64,000 nucleotides of DNA, from NCBI RefSeq assembly GCF_023343835.1, contig NC_064437.1:11311001-11375000 (forward strand), given 5' to 3'. The notes beneath the pieces were generated by a model, which saw only the letters and a program-made list of their open reading frames with translations, was not told the DNA's origin and searched no databases. The translations under genes and the position numbers were made by a program. The stretch comes from Lagopus muta (taxonomy: Eukaryota > Chordata > Aves > Galliformes > Phasianidae). Shown piece by piece: positions 14,301 through 26,570 of this stretch; position 1 is the stretch's first letter; each line of letters opens with the position of its first letter.

Positions 14301-15452
14301 TTACACACACCATCACTGGGCCAACACGGATTGCAGGATGACACAGTGGCGAAAAGCTCTTAGTGTACTGATCGTTCCAGATACACTTGGCCTAATGTGA
14401 CCAGTGAAACACTTATTTCTGACAAAACAGAAAAATTGAAGATGTGGGACTTTCAAATGTCTTGTGGCGTATTTTACTGCCCAAGCTAATGGAGTGTTAA
14501 ATGTTCAGCTTAATGGAGAAGCCTTTGAGAGAACATCTGTAATGTTCTCTTTACCAGTACAACCAGATGGGTACAAATCAGAAATAAGAGGAGATGAATC
14601 AGACAACTGCAGTGTTATCTCCACTTCTTTTAATTTTTTTTGCCTTCTTTGCTGGAGAAGCAAACTGATCTACTGCCCTTAGTCTTGCTTGGGATCAAAG
14701 GTTTGACTGAAAATACTTCAGAACTGTGTTCACACCATAGTGCTCAGGTAACAGTGTATGTAGTTTGCGAAGGAGAGAAAATCTTGCAGCATTTTTCCTG
14801 TAGGTATGGTGTTACATCATGTATGAAAGTTGGATTCAACCTTGAGTGCATATCAAGTGTTTTAGCCTTCATTTTCCCTGCTTTGGCAATTGGATTTTGC
14901 ATCATAGTGAATGTCTGAACACTACATTTCAGTGGCACAGAATGGAGCATGAAAAAATGAGGCAGTTTAAACCTTTTAATGAGCCAGGAAATTACACTGG
15001 CATAAAAGAGCAAAAGTAGCTTGCTAAAAAGGAAAAATGAGTAAGGCTTTTTTCTCTTGTATTCTCAGCTCAAGTTTCTTGATCAAGAAAAGCTAGATTA
15101 AAATATTTTTTAAAAATAATAAAAGAAAGCCTATTTTCAGCTTGTCTTTATAGTCACACAATACAACCTATTTTCCCAAATACTGACAACTGCTTTTTTC
15201 CTGTTCATGTTTAAGACTTCAATATAGGTATTGAATTCCTAGCAAAATGGCAATTCCTAGGAGAATATTAATCATAACTGTGTGCTTTGGAGCTCAATAT
15301 TTCAGGCTAGGAACCATTTCAATCTTTCCTGCTCTGAGGCTTCTTGTTGTTTTTTGAGGAAGTACATTTTATGGTATTGCTGTTTGTTGTACTTGTCATT
15401 GAATGTGCCAGGTCTGATGTATGGAAACTTTGGTTCAAATACTTTTTTCTGT
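549..15452. other. Non-coding AT-rich DNA, no gene recognised
   Basis: Scanned on both strands. It holds a (TTTTG)n tract at 2,321-2,345, poly-T at 8,305-8,333 and near 9,144-9,165, a (CAAA)n/(CAA)n A-rich block at 12,628-12,680 and two short hairpins (10,476-10,499 and 13,499-13,522). Open frames are all short, without recognisable domains or convincing splice pairs. Confidence 0.6.
12628..12680. repeat. (CAAA)n / (CAA)n A-rich simple repeat
   Basis: Five or so CAAA units, an A-run, then CAA units; may be an expanded poly-A-like tract, but no retroposon body was seen next to it. Confidence 0.85.
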
Positions 15453-15518
15453 TAAGGTTGGAAGTAAGTGATTTTCAAGGTCACTTCCACCTGAAGCCAT
15501 TTTGTGATTCAAAGATTC
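15453..15518 (+). mobile_element. CR1 LINE 3' end (sense, decayed)
   Basis: AAGGTTGGAAGTAAGTGATT followed by AAGGTCACTTCCA and CCATTTTGTGATTC: a diverged CR1 3' terminus. Confidence 0.65.
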
Positions 15519-15693
15519 ACTCTTTGAATGTGTGAGATGGTTGGCGATTAATGTTTCTGAATCCTGTGCTATCACATACCTTAAAATATTCACCTCACTG
15601 TTCTGAGTAACTTGAGTTGCTTTTTAATCTTTGTATCTCTTTATTGCTGACTGATATAAATTAAACTCATAAATATGATTTAATAGGCTGCTT

Positions 15694-15711
15694 GGGGGGG
15701 GGGGGGGGGGG
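15694..15711. repeat. G18 homopolymer run
   Basis: Eighteen consecutive guanines on the + strand in an otherwise AT-rich stretch. Confidence 0.95.
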
Positions 15712-18592
15712 TAGAGAATGGCGACTCTGCCCTGCAAGTATAGAGTAAAATCCACTGTAACACGATTATTTTTCACCTATAATTTGTACTGGTTATGCAC
15801 ATCTATAAGCATTTCTGTTCAGTTATTATATTTCCTGAAAAAGGATTGTAGCCCAAATGAGTAGTCTATACTGAGCTACCTGAATTTACAGATCTTAAAT
15901 TATTTTAACACCATTTAGCTATTTAAAGACAGCATATACTCTATTTGGATTAAATATATTTATTTCTGTTAGATTAATGTAACTTCTAATGTTAACTAAG
16001 ATGTGATATTCTGCCTCTTATAGAGGAACTGAGGCAAATGGCTATACCTTAAAAACATTCATCTACCTCTTCTATGCTAACATAGAGAAAAATATGACAG
16101 AACTTGAGACACAAATTAATTTTTAAATGTTAATAATACAATTTTTTTTATATACCTCTACTCTTCAAAACTCACAGGACATGTTGGTCCCAAATGATGC
16201 ATTTCAAAAATAAAACACAATTTTCTAACATCTGTTTTGTAGTTCTTTGTTTTTTAGATGCTCTTTTTGGCAATGGGTAGAGCCCTGTGAAATCTTCCTT
16301 CTCCCAGTCTTCCCTCCTGGGAGGACTTTATGTAATCAGGGTTCATCTATTATCAGGAAACACAGTCAATTTTGTGACCTGTATTGTGGGAAACATGTAG
16401 TTACACTACTTTTCATTTTTCCTTTTCATGTTGGCCCACTCCCAGACAAGATTTAGGAAGATAAGAATCATCTGGAACTGTACTTTTTTTGTTGTTCTAG
16501 TTTTTGCCAAATTTCCAATTAAAAGCATTCAGCATGCCAGCAAGTCATTCCCCCACCCCCTCTTGTTTAAAAGTAGCTTTTTAAAATATTTTTGCACTTA
16601 TGTAACTTCGTTTTCAGTGTGCGCATCAGTTTTGGGAATGTTTTCTATGGAAGTCTTAAGAACACTGCACAATTTTTATAGTACGGAGAGATGCCAGAAA
16701 TCCTATAATGGAGACAACTATAAAATTTCTGAAAGAACAAGATTCCAGTACTGAAGTGAGCAGAGCAGGACCTCAAGTGTGGGTCTCTTCCACTCTGTGT
16801 GAATGTATTATCACTAGAATGTTATGAATCTCTTTTGTTTCCTAGAGGAGGTTTGTCAAGAACAAATGTTAAAACCTTAAAGTTCCCAATGAATGATGTT
16901 CCTGTTTCATTTTTCCTTTTGATTCATCCTAGGAAAATGGGAGAGATTCAGATGTAAGTTAACTTCACAGTACTAAGAGCACTGTCCTAAAACTAAAGCA
17001 TGCAATTACAGTCTCAGTAACAACCTGGAAATGGTGAGTTTCCCTGTTAAATTAACGAAGAAACATACTTTTTCTTTCCATACACAAAAGAAAACTACAT
17101 AAGTTAGACCCTGAATAGTAAAAGACTTGGTTTGGTCACTGGAAAGCTATTCACCCACTCTGTTATCATTTACTTGTTAATTTCTGAGGCAGAACTAAGC
17201 AGTGTGAACCATTAGGCTTTCTGTAAAAATTCGAGCATTTCTGAAGAGAAAGATCTTAATCTGGCCTCTGGCCTTCCTTAAAATGCTTGAAAGAGGGGAA
17301 AAAAGAAAACAACTGTGGCTTATCACACTGAAATGATGAGAGCATCTCAGTCTCAACCAAGTATTTCCCCTCTGCACTTTGAGCAGCAAGGGTAAATGGG
17401 CTCTTTCTTGTCGTCTCTGATCTAGAAACTAACAAATCTCTGCAGTGCTCTATATATGCTGAGCTGGGAGGTGGGCTAATTTCTTTTCTCCCCCTCCCCT
17501 CATGTGGAGCAGGAGACACAATGGTTGACCTCAGGGAGGCCACCACAAAGAGATCATTGAGGAAAAAGAAGTTTAAGGCATAGGAAAAACAACTTGCTGC
17601 AATTAATATTGCAATGCAGTAATGGTTTAAGAGTGCAGATACGGAGGGGAAACTCATGCCTGCAATACCCTGTAAAACTGGGGCATTGATGATGAATGCT
17701 TTTTTGAAATAATAATAATAAAACCAGCTTATGTGAGCTTTTACAGCATTTTGAAGTTCTTTACATCATAAGTTACCAAGAGAAAGATGAGTTTTTGAAA
17801 GCAGTGATTAAATAGATGTAATGACAGTCCATTCTGGGCATCTGTTTAGCTGTGAGGAATAATACAGTCTACTTCAAAATGAATGAAGGAGCATGGAAGT
17901 ATGTGCTTCTCTAAATAATGGCCATAAAATATTTCTCTGCAGAACTCTGGGATTTAAAGATCCAAGGGTTCTTGTCTCCAAAGAAGTCAGGATGGAAAAT
18001 AGCGTATGTGTATGTTTCAAACTCTGATTTTTAAGAAAGTGGTGAGCTTTTTTTTTTTTTTTTTGGCATAGTTAAGTTGTATTTCTGAAAAAAAGTGAGA
18101 AACTTTCTGAAGAAGAACAATGCTTTGCATTTTTCTGTGAATAGTGGATCCTAGCGAAGAAAATGGCATCACTGAGGCTTCCACTGAACCTTCTTAGTAT
18201 GATTGATACAACTTTTCACGCATTTTTAGTATGATGCATCTCTCTGATGCCTTCCTCGGGTTCAGTTTCTGAGTCTTCTGACTATGAAGCTATTGAATGG
18301 AATAAGAGGCAGTCTGAATCCCCGCCTTGTTTTTGGCAAGGAGAATATTTTTATGTGGCATATTAATCTTTTTATTCTGGCACATTTCCTTCACAGGTTA
18401 TATTCTACGCAGGGATACTTTAGATTTCTGATATTAGGACATGTTTAGTATGTCCTAGAGAGACCTGCTTTGGTAAAGCAGAATGTGTTGTCTGCACCCT
18501 GAGCTGTACAGGGTTTAATTCTGTGCTTACGTGAATTGCTCAGCAAAGGGGATTGCCTGAGAAGTCAGTTTGAAGTCAGATGCACTAGAGTC

Positions 18593-18624
<32 letters not shown>
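18593..18624. repeat. T20A12 self-complementary tract
   Basis: Twenty T followed directly by twelve A; the last 24 nt form a perfect T12A12 palindrome. Confidence 0.95.
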
Positions 18625-18625
<1 letters not shown>

Positions 18626-19180
18626 GTAATGTTCAGCACAATAGAAAATGATGTCAGGGTTACAGCTAAGCTTCAAGGTTGTGGTTTTAAGGCATAGAGT
18701 AAGGAAGTAATTGATAGGTATAGATGCTGCTGGAATATCGAATTTTTTTTTTTTTTCATTGAGATGCAAGCATTTCCCAGGGTTTAATATTGGCTTCACA
18801 TACTATAAGATCATAGGCCACCTGGCTTACAGCTCCTTGGGGGTGGCTGTGTCAAAATGACTTTTTTTGCAGGACTGGGTGTGCTGTGGGGTGAGGGCCC
18901 AGCCCTTCCTGTCGTAGTTGCTCACAAAGGACTATGCTCTGAAGCCAGAATATGATGATGAATCTATATGCACATGTGTATTTATATTACATACCTATTC
19001 CTTTTGCACTGGACAACTGTACTACATAGCTTTAACTGGTTTTGAGAGGTTATCAATCCACGAAGAACCATTTTTGTCATTACAGATACAAATTTCTTTG
19101 CTCTTTAATGGAGTAGTGTTTTTCTTCTGTCTACAAGTTGTGTTGGGGTGATAATCATAAAATAATCTTTTCATCATGTC

Positions 19181-19209
19181 TTTAATGGTGAATTAAATTC
19201 ACCATTAAA
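19181..19209. repeat. 29-nt perfect inverted repeat
   Basis: Arms TTTAATGGTGAATT and its exact reverse complement, separated by a single A. Confidence 0.95.
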
Positions 19210-19622
19210 TTAATTCGGCTTTTGCTGAATTTTCTGGACCTGCTCAGCGATGCCTCTTTCACCTTTCCCAGAACTGAATTGTTATTGGGACTTATCTAAT
19301 ACGGTGCATAAGATTTTCACTGTATCAAATCATACATGATCAAGGCATTGGGAAGAGTTTTCTCCAGAAACACGAGGCTGTCTCTTTCACACCAGCCATA
19401 GTTATTCAGAGGTGACAGTGGGGCTGTGTGGAGGTCACAGAGTGCAGGGACAACATGCATGCAGGGCAGTGCTGGGTTCAAAGCATGAAATCACGTGTTT
19501 TGGGACAACATGCTGCAAGCCCAGCCCAGGGCAATGTCACTTACCCAGAGGCTGGGAATTAATTGACAGACTCAGCCTTCCTGTTTTCCCTTCTATCAGC
19601 AAAAGGTGTCTGTAGACAAAGA

Positions 19623-19625
<3 letters not shown>

Positions 19626-19674
<49 letters not shown>
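19626..19674. repeat. (TA)n microsatellite
   Basis: About 24 uninterrupted AT/TA units. Confidence 0.97.
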
Positions 19675-19678
<4 letters not shown>

Positions 19679-22615
19679 GTGAAGACAGATTATTACAATC
19701 TATGAATCATAAATCAGTGAAGAGGTATGCCTTAGCACACAGACAATATACTATGGGGGCCATCTTGTGGTCAAAGGAAGTTTATTCTCTGTATGTAGGA
19801 GGAAAAAAATATTACCAGATATTTTTTACAGAATTTGAAGATACTGTCAGCTAGCTTGCAGTTGTTAGAAGTTTTATTCTGAACTGCTGATAAGAATGAA
19901 GCTGTGCTGCTGTTAGTCGTTAATTTGGTTGGGTCGTTAATCCTCATGTGATCAGCAGCAGGGTTAGTTGTGATGCTAAGGTGATAAGTAATTAATGCAT
20001 TTTAAGAGATGGGAAGGTTTTTACAGGCTAAGAACTGCAGTCAGAGCTTCCCCTTGATGAACGTTCGATGCCTATTTGTTTTGGAAGGTAGAAAAGCTCT
20101 TCGAAGTCCACAGATTAAATACCGTGACAGTGCTAGAGTAAAGAACGCTATTAGCTATTGTAAAATAGTACTTCAAGAATCAACATCTTTTTTTCATGGT
20201 TATCATCCAGCAAACCTACTCTGTGAGGCCACTTTCTCAGCAATGTAGCTCTAGCTCTGTGTGCCTCTGTTCTGGCTGAAATACCAAAGCTATTGAACTA
20301 AAAGCAAAGCCTGTCTATGCAAATCAAATGTGTTTTCCATCTCAGATGTGGAAAGTTAAATATGATCTTTTCTAGTCCACAATTAGAATTACTACATTTT
20401 TCCTTCTTAGGAGGGCTTCCCAGTGAACACAGATGCTTCCTGAAGAACCCAGGAACAAGAGTTTAAAGAAACTCTTACCAGATGGGAGACAACAGCACTT
20501 ATCAGGCAAAGCTTTTCTTAGCTTATAGGGCCATTGTCAATGGTCGATTAATAGGGCTTTTTTGGTTCTAGAAGAATACTTACAAAAACCAGCCCCATTA
20601 TCTGGTACAGTTGGCTCTGGAGCAATGGTGGATCCATGATAGTGAATAATTTTCTCATTTATCAGTCAGCCTTTGCCTGCACAAAACTGACTTTTTTTTA
20701 ATGACACTGAATGTTCCTTATTGTACCATTTTACTGCTGCTTATGGATTATTTAATTATTTTAATGACTCTGCAATAGTTCATTTTATTTCTAAAAGTGT
20801 TCTTTATAACTGAAATAGTTGTGCAGAGGAAGAAAGAGAGGGCTGGTTCCCCCTGCAGGAGGCTGTTGATAGATGCAGAGATGTTGCAGGATGAGCACTG
20901 CTGCTAATGTTTCTGGTCTGCAGGCTTAGTTACTTTGTAGGGTTCTTGGGAATGCCTCTTAGTGCAGAATGTAAAAGGAAAGCAGGGGAGAACTGTCTTC
21001 AACTTCCAAGTGAAAGTGATTTATAAAACCCAAAATTTAACAGTGTTGACTTTCCTAAAGGTTTTTAGAAAGTTAAGTTAGCAAAGTCCCAAGCAGATTT
21101 TATGGAGTAAGTGTATCCACAGGTCGTCAGTGGTACAGTCACCTGTCATTCACTGTTACATTGCACTTTGATTCCTAGCATCCAGTTCCATAGCTCTCTG
21201 TCCATCTTCCTAGCGATACTGCCAGCTGTGGTGTCTGGAGAGAAGGGCTCTCTTTACTCATAATCAGTTATCTCAGACAGATCTCACTTGGAAGATCTCA
21301 TCAACAGCAGCTGTACAATTAAGACTCAGCTGTTAGGAGCATAAAGCAGCATCCCTCTTCTCCCTCAGAGGAGAAACTGCTGTCACCTTTCAGGAGTGGA
21401 AATAAGATAAACACGTGTTCCCTGGGTAGAATCTCCCATCACTCTCTCCAGCTTTTTCTGTGCAGGTGTGTATGTAGCATCTGGCGCTTTCACAGTGCCC
21501 TCTGCTGCAGAGACGTGGTTTAAATAAAAACAGAGCTCTGTCTGATGTAAATCAGCTGGGGAACTGTTCTCATTAGTTCAGCCCCACAGACTGAAGTTTA
21601 AGCAAAGAATTCCCTGGCACAGCTAAGAGATTGCGAGCTGAGTGATTTGTGGTGTTACAGGGTACTTCGGAATTCTTTTAAAAATCCAAGACTGTTTCTT
21701 CCTCTGGAGTATACAGGTAGTAGAGTCCTTATTATGGATATTCATTAGTTTTCTTGTGACACTGAAACTCTCTGAGGCTTCATCTGACATTTGACATACA
21801 CAGTCTGGTAGTAAGTACACTATGCATGTATACAACTATTTGTCACAGCATACCTGAATTGTCTAGTAAAATATAAAATGGGAATCTTGAAGAATTTCAG
21901 GTTAGAATGGGTTGCCGTAAGTGATTTTTTTTTTTTTTTTTTTTTTTTTGTCAAATGAAAGATGATATATCTATGTATTTACATATACATATGCACAAAT
22001 GCAAAGCCTTATTGCTTCCTCACTTTGTATTTGGAACAATCAAGTCCCTCTAACTGCAAAACACTAGTTTCCAAACTCTCCTGAGATTCTGTCAGCATAG
22101 GAGCATGTAGGAACTTGCAGGGACATTTTGACAAGTTTCTCCTCTCTTGGATGCGTGAAGACATTGGAGTGCAAGGGCAGTGTGTAGGACTTGGCTTTGT
22201 GCTGAATTTGCCTATTGCCTTGTTGCACTTTCCTCCAGCAGATGGAGGGAACCTGAGCAGAGGAATGGGGGAGCAGTGGCCCTGTGTATGGAAGTGTCAC
22301 TTCTGAAACCCTTTGGTTAAGAGGGACTGTGCATGACAGGGCTATGCCACTGCATATTCTGCCTTGGCCAAGCAAAAGGCAGGTCAAGAGACTGGTTGCA
22401 CCAGCAGGAACATTTATGTCTTTCTGTTTTATTGATTCAATAGAAAGAGTGGCAGTATTTAAATATTTCTTGTGCTTGTTGTTGTCTCTGATAGCATTTG
22501 TAGTGAATGGTGAGAGTGCAAAATTACTCACTTCAGTGGGTGAGAAGGCCACTAATATGTACTATTATTTCTATAATGAGATATTAACGAGAGATGTAAG
22601 GAATGGTTCTGACAC

Positions 22616-22760
22616 CATAGAATCATAGAATAGCTCAGGTTGGAAAAGACCTTAAAGATCATCAAACCCAAAGCTCTGGATGCATCTTGCCCCACCTGAG
22701 GGCACATGTTCAGTCCTCCATCCCATGATTTTGAGTTTTCTGGGTCTGCCACTTCACCAA
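22616..22760 (-). mobile_element. CR1 LINE 3' end (antisense)
   Basis: Starts ATAGAATCATAGAATAG, then GGTTGGAAAAGACCTTAAAG, ATCATCAAACCC: the reverse complement of the avian CR1 3' end. Similarity fades near 22,760. Confidence 0.9.
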
Positions 22761-23681
22761 TCTGAGTTTTCCATTCAAACTCACAATGAGAAAAATGACT
22801 GAAATGCACAAATATATGGGCTTAGCTGGAGACAGCACTCCCCAGATGGGAGAACAGCTTAGAATGCTGAAACTTAGCAAGAACAAGTTCGTTTTCTGGA
22901 GCTAAAGACAGAGGAAACAGATGGGCAGAGTAACCTCTGAGTCTTGTGTATGCAAGGGTTTTATTTACAGCATTACCAGTTGTATTTTTCTTAAGTGATT
23001 TTAGTAACAAGATTTTTTTTTTTTTCCATCTATGACTGTGCTAAATGTTGTAGCTTGTACCATGATGTTTCAGAGGGATTACTCTGTGTGGGAACTGCAG
23101 CTACAGCTACATTGCTCCCTCCTTGTAGGGAATAATCAACCCTTTGCAAAAAAAAGAATACAGCCAACAATCTATCTGCTAGCCTCTGTAAGTAAAGCTT
23201 CAGTGTATTTGTGTATTAATAACAAAGAATAGTGAACTTGTTCCTTAGTATTAAAATCTTACCAGACTTAGTCAAAATGAGCACTGTCCAATTCAGAAAC
23301 CAGGCCCTATTGAATGAATTAAAAAAACTTTGGTTAGCACTCACGTGTATTTTTAAAGTTAAAAATATTATTGAGTAAATAGGGATAATTTTTTTTTCCC
23401 TAAGCATCTGCAATTTAAAAGGAATTTTATCAAAACATAGTGTTTTTATCAGAAATGGAGTTACCCAAGAGAGTAAACCACATGCTGCCACTCTGTTAAA
23501 TTTGATCACACAATTCTAGGAATTGGACTTTTAGAGAAAAACACCGAAGAGGACGTGTTTGCAGCTTAATGAATTTGTTGTGCTTTTACATTGGTGAAGG
23601 AATGCTTTCAGAAGAGAGTTAATTTATTGATTCATGAAGTCAGTGGCAGTCACAAAAACAGCTTGTTGTCCTGTCATGTTT

Positions 23682-24006
23682 GAGGGCTGTTCTGAAAGTA
23701 ATGCTGCTGAAAGTAATGTGGATGTTGGTGGCATGGCAGTAGAGGTTGAAGCCTCCCATCAATCTCATTACATTTTGTTGCTGTATGACAGATGGCAGCA
23801 ATGTGGCAGTTAGAAAAATGACCTCTGGCATGGAAATGCAGATTAAACAAAGGTGTTTCATTGCTTGCGTAAATGCATAGTTGGTGGTAGTGACATAGTA
23901 GGATAGTTTTTTGTAACTGAGAATTTGGTCTGTCAAATATTGCTCTTATGCTCTGCATCTACTATAGTATCCATGGAAATAAACAGGACTACTTTCGAAG
24001 CAACCT
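23682..24006 (+). mobile_element. Internally deleted mariner element (Galluhop-like)
   Basis: The left end GAGGGCTGTTCTGAAAGTAA and the right end with CCATGGAAATAAAC and ACTTTCGAAGCAACC are imperfect inverted copies of the mariner-type ends common in chicken. The interior carries a CATTACATTTTGTTGCTGTA leader and a start ATG at 23,830 opening MEMQIKQRCFI, which resembles the start of the Galluhop transposase as I recall it, but stops after 16 codons. The body of the transposase is missing, so the copy is non-autonomous and dead. Confidence 0.75.
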
Positions 24007-26297
24007 GTGTATCTCACAGAGAGGGCTTCCACCAACAGGGTGTAGTGAAATTTATTCCACAACTGGCTCACTTTCTGTGTCAAGCACATGATTACATATA
24101 GTTCAGAAATTGATTAATAATTAATAGTTACTTTGAGGAAAAACAGAGCATTGTTATCTATTATCAATTCTTGGTTAATATGCCATTTATACTATTGGCA
24201 AGTATATGTAGCATTTTCTAGTGATATATTTGTAACCTTCTTATTTAAGACAATGCATGTTAATTGGTTTATTGAAATCAGTATCACAAAACAGGATCCT
24301 GTGGCACTGGTGCTGCATGGTTTGTTATCATCCTGCTACCTTTTTGGCAAACAATGCATAAACTTATCTCTGTAAGAGCTCCCTTTAGATTTGCTAAGGA
24401 GCAGGAGAAAGGGGAAAGAGGATGTAAAATAAGAATGCTATGTTTGCAATTTGCACTCCCTTTTTGTCCCCTGTGACAGTGTATGTTTGATGTAATATTT
24501 AAATACAAGCAAAGCAAAGTCATTGATACAGTTTCTTTCTTGTGCCATGATCTATTTAGGCTGAATTCTGTTGACAGCTGAATAACGCTGTTACTTGCCA
24601 GTATGATTACAACAGTGTCTACCTTCGTTTTCAAATCTAATTTGCATTTAACAAAATGAAAGATGAAAGCAACCTAGCTGAAAGTGCATCATCAGCATCA
24701 GCTTGCCGAATAATGGATATGAAAGACTGGAGAGAAGTCACCTAACTAGTTACAGCTTTGGAGAGAATCTAGGGCAGGGAAGCTTCAACATGACTTATTG
24801 CAAGCTGATGACATAAATCATCTAGGAAAGGCCAGTGAAGACCAGCTACTGAGCTTATTTATTTTAGAAGAGATTGGCATTAATGAGCTGGAGAAGAATG
24901 CATTCATCTTGGATGAAAATACCGTCACGTCCTTCAAAATAATGATGACCATCCAGAGAATGCTTTTCCTGATGTGTCCAGTAAGACACCTTCCTCCAAA
25001 ACACAAGCGTGTTTACTGATGACTGCAATGCCATACCAAAATACTACAGTACATCTCAGTGCAGCACCAGGGAACAAAAGAAATGGAAACAGTCCAGCCG
25101 TGATAGCATGGACTAATCCAACACATTGACAGGTTCAACAGGCCTATTTTGGTGATGAAAATGAGGGGACGATATATCTTTTACTACCTTTACATCTTGA
25201 CTTTACTGAGTTTAGCTGCAATTACCTGCTTTCCCCGACTTTGATTGCATTTCTTTAGAGTATGAGGGTTGCGGGGAGAAGCTTGCAGCAGAATTAAGAA
25301 CATTGCGAATTACATTACATTATGAATGTAATGCTAGTAATTAAAAAATCAATCCCTAATGGAAAATGCTGCTTATCTCTTACTATAATTCTTTTTGGGC
25401 ACAGGCAGAAAAAATATTTCAGCCTTGGAGCGTGCAGGTTAAATTATTTCTCCTTGTTTTCTTTTAGCAGAAAGGATTGAGTGTTTGTGGGTTTTGGACT
25501 AGTCTTGAATAGGGCCTTTTTCTCCTCTGGGGATAAATATTCAGTACTCAGTGGAACTGCAATATTTTCCAGTGCAGTTCTCTTTTCTGCTGTGCTTCCA
25601 GTGTAGCTTCTATTTCTATGGCAATAACCTTTACTCTAATGGTTCTGAATCCAAAAAAAGTAGTAGTTGAGTTGGATTGCGAGAGAGTGGATGTAAGACA
25701 CCTTCCTGATGTCTTACGTATGTTATTCTCTTTTTCTTTCTTTTATCTGCTGTACTTGAAAGGTCTGTTATTAACTGTCATTTTCCTGCCTGGATTTCCT
25801 GTTTTGTGTACTTGCCTGTGATATTCATTTCTCTTCTGTCTACACCTGGTGCTCATAAGTGTCTTAATTATGTTTTTTCTCTACTTGCTCCTGTGATGCT
25901 TTATTTCATGAAAGAGGACACCTGGCGGGGAAGTCTTGTTTAGCCCATCAGTTCTCAAAAGTGTTTATTAAATCAAAGAACTTCCTGATGTTTCTGACGG
26001 CATAAATGAGTTCAGCTACATATAACATTCAGAGTTGGAAGTTATTTTAGTTGCTGTCTTTTGCAGGAAATGATAATTACACATTTTCTTTCAAGTTTTA
26101 CTATCACATAGATTGCAAGGCATGAGGAAAACTCTTTGATTCCAAAAATATATACATTTAAAAAAGGATATTATTTTGTTTTGGTATTACTTTTGGCATG
26201 GTCCCTATGATGCTTGTTATTTTAATAAGCAAGGGTAAATACCAAAAGCTAACCTAACTAATTATGGCTCTGAAGCAAGGAAGGACTTGCATATAAT
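24007..26297. other. Non-coding DNA, nothing recognised
   Basis: A short hairpin (25,313-25,333, arms CATTACATT/AATGTAATG) is the only structure noted. Confidence 0.55.
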
Positions 26298-26570
26298 CGT
26301 AGGATCATTAAAGTTGGAAAAGATCACTGGGATCACTCAGTCCAACCCATCCCATTCGCACTATGTCCCTCAGTGCCATATCCCCGTGATTCATAGACTC
26401 CTCCAAGGATGATGACCCTGCCACCACCCTGGGCAGCCTGTGCCAATGCAACACCACTCTTTCCAAGAGATGTTTTCTAATATCCAACCTGAACCTTCCC
26501 TGGTGCAGCTTAAAGCTATTAGCTCTTGTCCTGTCCCTAGTTACTTAACCATATATGTAACCAGTAGAGA
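26298..26570 (-). mobile_element. CR1 LINE 3' part (antisense, longest copy in window)
   Basis: GTAGGATCATTAAAGTTGGA, AAGATCACTGGGATCA, AGTCCAACCCATCCC, CCACCACCCTGGGCAGCCTG and CCAACCTGAACCTTCCCTGG are in order the reverse complement of the CR1 3' region. About 270 bp are preserved. Confidence 0.92.

Larger units (their letters stand above)
15712..22615. other. Non-coding DNA, simple repeats only
   Basis: Holds poly-T near 18,046-18,064, a T20A12 block at 18,593-18,624, a 29-nt palindrome at 19,181-19,209, (TA)n at 19,626-19,674, a CTCF-like motif at 19,759-19,770, poly-T at 21,927-21,949 and a CTCF-like motif at 22,235-22,246. The longest intergenic open frame of the window (22,064-22,552, minus, 162 codons) shows no family features. 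Confidence 0.6.

Noticed and set aside
22064..22552. 162-codon minus-strand open frame, the longest outside VTG1
   Set aside because: No domain, no splice context and low-complexity-like composition; overlapping + strand frames are similarly open, so chance is the simplest reading.
24798..25019. 73-codon + strand frame with protein-like composition
   Set aside because: Overlapped by an antisense open frame of similar length, and no family recognised.
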